A stretch of 64,000 bases of DNA, from assembly GCA_018340375.1 (NCBI GenBank), contig JAFFJZ010000001.1, forward strand, positions 17,874,001 through 17,938,000, written 5' to 3'. Every line of letters starts with the position of its first letter. Position 1 is the stretch's first letter. This DNA comes from Gonatopus flavifemur (taxonomy: Eukaryota; Arthropoda; Insecta; Hymenoptera; Dryinidae). Both the position numbers and the translations under genes were made by a program. Positions 59,701-64,000 of the stretch are shown in pieces. Below the pieces are notes generated by a model, which made no database searches, was not told the DNA's origin, and saw nothing but the letters and a program-made list of their open reading frames with translations.

Positions 59701-62700
59701 GATATGCATTCATTAATATAATACATATGGGATAACTAGGAAAGCATGAGATATCGCTTCGAGTGTTTCAATTGTGTGTATCAAATTCTAGTTTCATGGT
59801 ATGATTCGTTCAGGAAAATATCCACCATCGATCATGGAATTTTCTCAAAGAATAAAAAATGGTTCCTTCAAGTGAGGAAACAATCTTGTATACGAAAATT
59901 CCTGACAATTTTTGCAGTATATTTGATGAATTGGAGATTCAATATCATGAGAAAATCATTTCTCGAACTGTTAACAGTTTCTCATTTGTCGATTGCATGA
60001 ATTATGTATCGAAATGATGAATAAATTAAACTGCATCAAGCTAATATGTGATTGTAATTGCCGAACGATATACCGTTGCACCGAGAGAAAGATTTTTGTT
60101 CAAAAAAATCTCAAATTCTCAAACAATGATGATTTATTCCCGTTCAACAAATCCTTGGGAAGGATCAAACCACATCTTTATTCGATTTTCCGTTCATGCT
60201 TCATGGAAACAACAAGTGCCTCTCGTAAAAGAGAGATGTTTCATACAAAATTTCATCCGCACACTATTCATTTTTAATACAACCCCAAACTCCAGCCCAA
60301 TCAATTTTAATGTCAATCCGCATAATCAATCTTGGCGTTTCAATTAATATCTATACTCTGGCTTCGAGTTGAACGTTGATCTCAGCTTACCTTGAACGTG
60401 TAAACTCCCGCGTGAATTCTGACGTTGAACATGAGACTAGCTTTGATCTTCAATCACTTTGTCGGCGGAGATGAACTTTGACATTAAGTTGAAGCATTGA
60501 GGTCAATGTCGATTTCATGACGTCATCGTTGATTTTAATATCCTACTGAATTTGATGTTTCAATTAACTCCTCTCGAAAGATCGATGTGGAATTTGATAT
60601 CCCAGTGGCATTACTTGGCATTTCAAATGAAATATGATATTAGGCGTGGAATATGAAAAAGACGAATGTGAACTTTGTTTTTTTCCCTTATCGAATCGCA
60701 CCCTAACCGGATATATCAAAAAATTGAATTGAAATTTGAGAAGTCAAATCGAGTACACGACGTACACTCGAAATGTTTGAATGATTTTTCTAACGCACAG
60801 GAATCTAAAAGATGTCTTTGAAGAAACGTTTTGAAGTTGCAAGATAACTTGAGAAATGATTTTTGAAATTATTGTTGAGTGAAGAAAGAGCATCACTGGT
60901 CGACATGCTAATTTACTGTATTTAACATTCTACGATTAACAATTTTCTTTGAAATATATTCCACTATAATAATTTCACAAATTCTTTCATGATCATCAAT
61001 CGTGTGCCGCAGAAAAGTATTTCCCTTTCTAATTCAATTTATGTTATCAGACGGTGGTGATCTTTCACATTAATTTGTTTCTTTCAAAAGTCCCTTTTTA
61101 TAATGGCCAATTATGTAGACGTTGATTAATTTCCTCCTTCCTTGAGTCAAATGATCCTCCTCTCGTCTCCAACGTACACTCGTACTCCTTTCCCGTACAT
61201 ACCCAATGGATATATTCATTAGCGACACATGGGATATCATAAATTTTTGTTTCAAATAGCAGTAATTCACAATTATTTGCCCTATATTCTGATCATCGAG
61301 ATGGTTCGATTGCATTAAGTTTTTGTAGATTCTCACTTTTAAATCTTGGCACAGGAATTCTGATTACATTCCTTCTTGCTCGTGGAATACAAGGAAAGGA
61401 TTACTATGAGAGAGTACTTTCTATCAATTCCCTATCACAGAAGCGGCGAGAGAACAGAAGAGAAAAAACGATGCTCGTAGTCGGAGAAAACCAAGGGACT
61501 AAGGGGCAGGTGAGAGGAAAAGTAAATAAACGAGGTACTCGTAATGCCGCAGGAAAGGGGAGGAAAATCCATCAGTTGGTTTCCCACTGTACCAGCAAGG
61601 ACCGACAGACTGATAGACAAACATATAGACAGACCAACGAACGAACGGATGAACGGCTGAACGGAAACCGACGGTATATAACTCGTAATTCCTCTCACCG
61701 CGGTAGATTCGTGCAGATCGATCGGCTGTCAAGGCAGGCTTATTAAGTCTTCCCTTCATCGTACCTTCTCCCTTGTTTTCTACCCACTTCTTCCACATGG
61801 GAATGTAAAAACCTCCAACCAATCCCCTCGATGAATAGGAGGACGCTCGTTTTAAATTAATCGATTAAAAGGCTGTATAATATACATCTGTATATAACGT
61901 ACCACCGGATACAACAAGAGAATATGATAATTATTCCGTTTGGAAGAAACCAAGAACGAATAAATTCTTTCAATTATCTTGTAAAATACGGTGAGTACAC
62001 CGCACTTCTTTGTTCTCGATGAGCAGAAATCATGCGAGGGATTTTTCACATTTAAATTATATCCTCATTCCCCAGTGATATTTTTTCAAAAAATATGTAC
62101 CCCATTCACAGAAAGTGTTTTATTTCACGTTTCACTCCATCGAGTCTCAGAAGTGAACTTTTCTAGTTCGAAGGGAATTTTCACTGCGCTTGAGTAGAAA
62201 AATTCAGATTGGAATGATTGGGAATTTCTAACCTGGAACCTTGAACTGTGACCTCATTCAACACTCCAGGGGACTAAAGAGTGAAATCTCACTCTAAAAA
62301 TGTTTATACGATTATGCCGACAGTGGTGTATCAGTTCACATCTCTGAAAATGTAGGCTTTTCAACTGTTTATTCGGTTTGTTTCAACGTGTTGATCGAAT
62401 GAAGGTGGAGTGTACCGCTACCACTCTTCCTAAATTCCCTTCCATGTAGCGGTATAATGCATTCTACATTCAATTCTCCAACACATGGCTTCTTGTCTAG
62501 TGCATTTTGGATAGTGCTTTCGAGGAGATCTCAAGCTTGCATCAATTTCAATAACGCCTGAGGCAAATCACATGCAATTATCAATCGCACCGAAGCGTTC
62601 TCTGATCAGCTCAACATGGTTCCAGATCGAACATTGAATTGATACACGATGCTGTAGTTTCTACCGATTTCAAATAATCATTCCTCTCTCCAAAAGTACA

Positions 62701-63700
62701 GCTTAATTTATCTCTGTTTTCAAATCATCATCCTCGGTACAATATAATCTATCATTTAATTCTGAAAATCATAAAATCCTATTTTTTCAAAGACTTCGAT
62801 CTTATTCAATGCGAGAGAATAGCAATAAAATAGATTCACGGACGAGAAACTTGGAAGGTTTTATTCCCTTTGTTATCCTTCTCGATTTCTCGAACTTGGT
62901 GCTGATACGTTGTAACACGTACCGGTTACAGGTGAGTGAAAAGTTCGAATTCTGTTACAGGATAAAGTCACCGCAAGGAGAGAAGAAAAGCTAAAGCAAT
63001 AAAGTTGAGTGAGTTGGGTGAAGAAGTTGGGCTTACGAATAGAAGTTTCAACTTTTTCTCATATCCCGTTTCCCTTAAGAGTCCTTGTGAAACCCTATAC
63101 GATTACGTAGCGGGAAATGTGTTCTAATATACATGGATTGTAATTAGTTTGACAATCAAATGGATTTTATTCGTATGATTTCACGCAATTTCTGTGCACT
63201 CTTCTTCGTTTCTCTTAACTAGAATCTTTCGATAATTTGTAATTTTCGATCGATGCACTTAACTGTATAGGAGAAATGAAGATGAGCACGAAAATGAATA
63301 TGATGGAAAGTGGTAGGGGGGAATATTATGGTAATAGTAATGGTTTTCTCACTGAAGAAGAGGCTAAGAAGATACTCGTCAATTTCCTTCTTTGGCTTAG
63401 TCTTCGTCCCCATCTTCTACGAACTCATTTCTTGAAAAGCATCTTCCACAAGGTGGAAAAAGCGGGACACTGAAAGGGAGGGAGGAGGAAAGAAAAAAAG
63501 AAAAACTCTCTCGTATCGGGCAGATATCGCGAGTTTCTATCTCCGCAGTATGATTTTATACATCTGCTTTTCTGTCTCCTCAAGGCTATATACCGTCTTT
63601 CATTCGGATATTTCTCCTTGCCAGGGGACTTAATTCAGACTTTTTCCTTTTTTATTATGCGCACAACAGACTTATTGTTCAATTTATGTATACATATATA
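56729..63700. other. No recognisable feature over 7 kb
   Basis: AT-rich sequence. Noted only: a TG/TA-rich patch near 58280-58325; loosely repeated TTGAACGTTGAT-like words at 60360-60600; a GACAGACn low-complexity run near 61603-61660; and a GAGTGAAATCTCACTC dyad near 62280. Open frames up to about 119 codons (58873-59232 minus) have no familiar domain. Confidence 0.4.
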
Positions 63701-63707
63701 TTAGGAA

Positions 63708-64000
63708 TTGGAATTAATTTGTAGCGTTTTTTTTAATGAAAAACAATTATTTATTTCGAATGGAAATGAAAAAATACATTGATCAAAGTATTGTTCATCG
63801 CTTTCCACTGCTTTCGATCATTTTTTGGGCAAGGAATGAATACCGTGTCGGAAGAACGCATCATCTTTGGATGCAATCCACGAATCGACCCATTTTTGGC
63901 AATCTTCGTAAGAAGTGAATGTTTACTCAGACAAGCTATGAGCCATCGAACGGAACAAATGGTAATCGGATGGCGCAATATCTGGAGAATACAGCGGGTG
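63708..64000 (-). mobile_element. Mariner relic, cut by window edge
   Basis: The minus strand from 64000 reads HPLYSPDIAPSDYHLFRSM (third catalytic Asp in SDYHLF), then TFTSYED, WVDSWIASKDDAFFRHG and DEQYFD, the C-terminus of a mariner transposase. Two stops interrupt it: after SLSE (a Gln in relatives) and after SLPKK (a Trp in relatives). The presumed element end at 63708 starts TTGGAATTAATTTGTAGCG. The rest of the element lies beyond the right edge. Protein type resembles the 10.5-kb copy more than the 48-kb copy. Confidence 0.8.

Noticed and set aside
61603..61660. GACAGAC run as a coding repeat
   Set aside because: Simple-sequence DNA; the overlapping frames on both strands are fortuitous.
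1..64000. tRNA or rRNA genes
   Set aside because: No segment with convincing A/B boxes, cloverleaf pairing or rRNA core sequence was found by eye; a covariance-model scan was not possible here.

Overview
The window is AT-rich eukaryotic DNA. It holds several mariner relics, a poly(A)-tailed non-LTR retrotransposon, many TA-flanked miniature inverted-repeat elements, and no bacterial-style gene packing. I infer an insect genome. The mariner remnants look like those common in Hymenoptera, but no host gene is present to prove the order. I recognise no complete host protein-coding gene, tRNA or rRNA. Two anonymous open frames (16623-17105 and 45256-45622, both minus strand) are listed with low confidence. 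Most likely this is an intergenic or intronic region that has served as a transposon sink.

Layout. 0.7-6.2 kb: two adjacent foldback repeats, a hAT-type miniature element with a perfect 8-bp target duplication, the 3' end of a LINE, and short-motif arrays. 9.8-14.5 kb: motif arrays, a decayed mariner with TIRs and TA duplications, two MITEs, and an 887-bp TIR element carrying a pogo-like DNA-binding remnant. 17.5-28.5 kb: more motif arrays, an 893-bp TIR element, and nested MITEs. 31.4-40.6 kb: a highly regular ~20.5-bp array MITE, a hAT relic, a mariner 3' half, and more arrays. 47.9-50.1 kb: a mariner of normal length (two nonsense codons, catalytic triad intact) inserted in a relic of the 887-bp element family, then a 559-bp MITE. 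52.9-56.7 kb: a large piggyBac-type foldback element (TTAA duplications, ~650-bp inverted arms) interrupted by a 5'-truncated LINE. The right edge cuts through a fourth mariner. The stretches between, notably 6.2-9.8, 14.5-17.5, 28.5-31.4, 40.6-47.9 and 56.7-63.7 kb, show nothing I can name.

Most unusual pattern. About a dozen loci consist of one short, partly palindromic word repeated in degenerate form about every 20-22 bp (two helical turns). Each locus has its own word (GCTG..CAGC, GGGCCC, AGTACTGG, GAACGTTC, AACTTGTG and others). Several are framed by terminal inverted repeats, and a terminus close to CACGGAGAAAA recurs on elements with unrelated interiors. I interpret these as miniature DNA transposons whose interior is a locus-specific minisatellite. 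This is inferred from the sequence alone.
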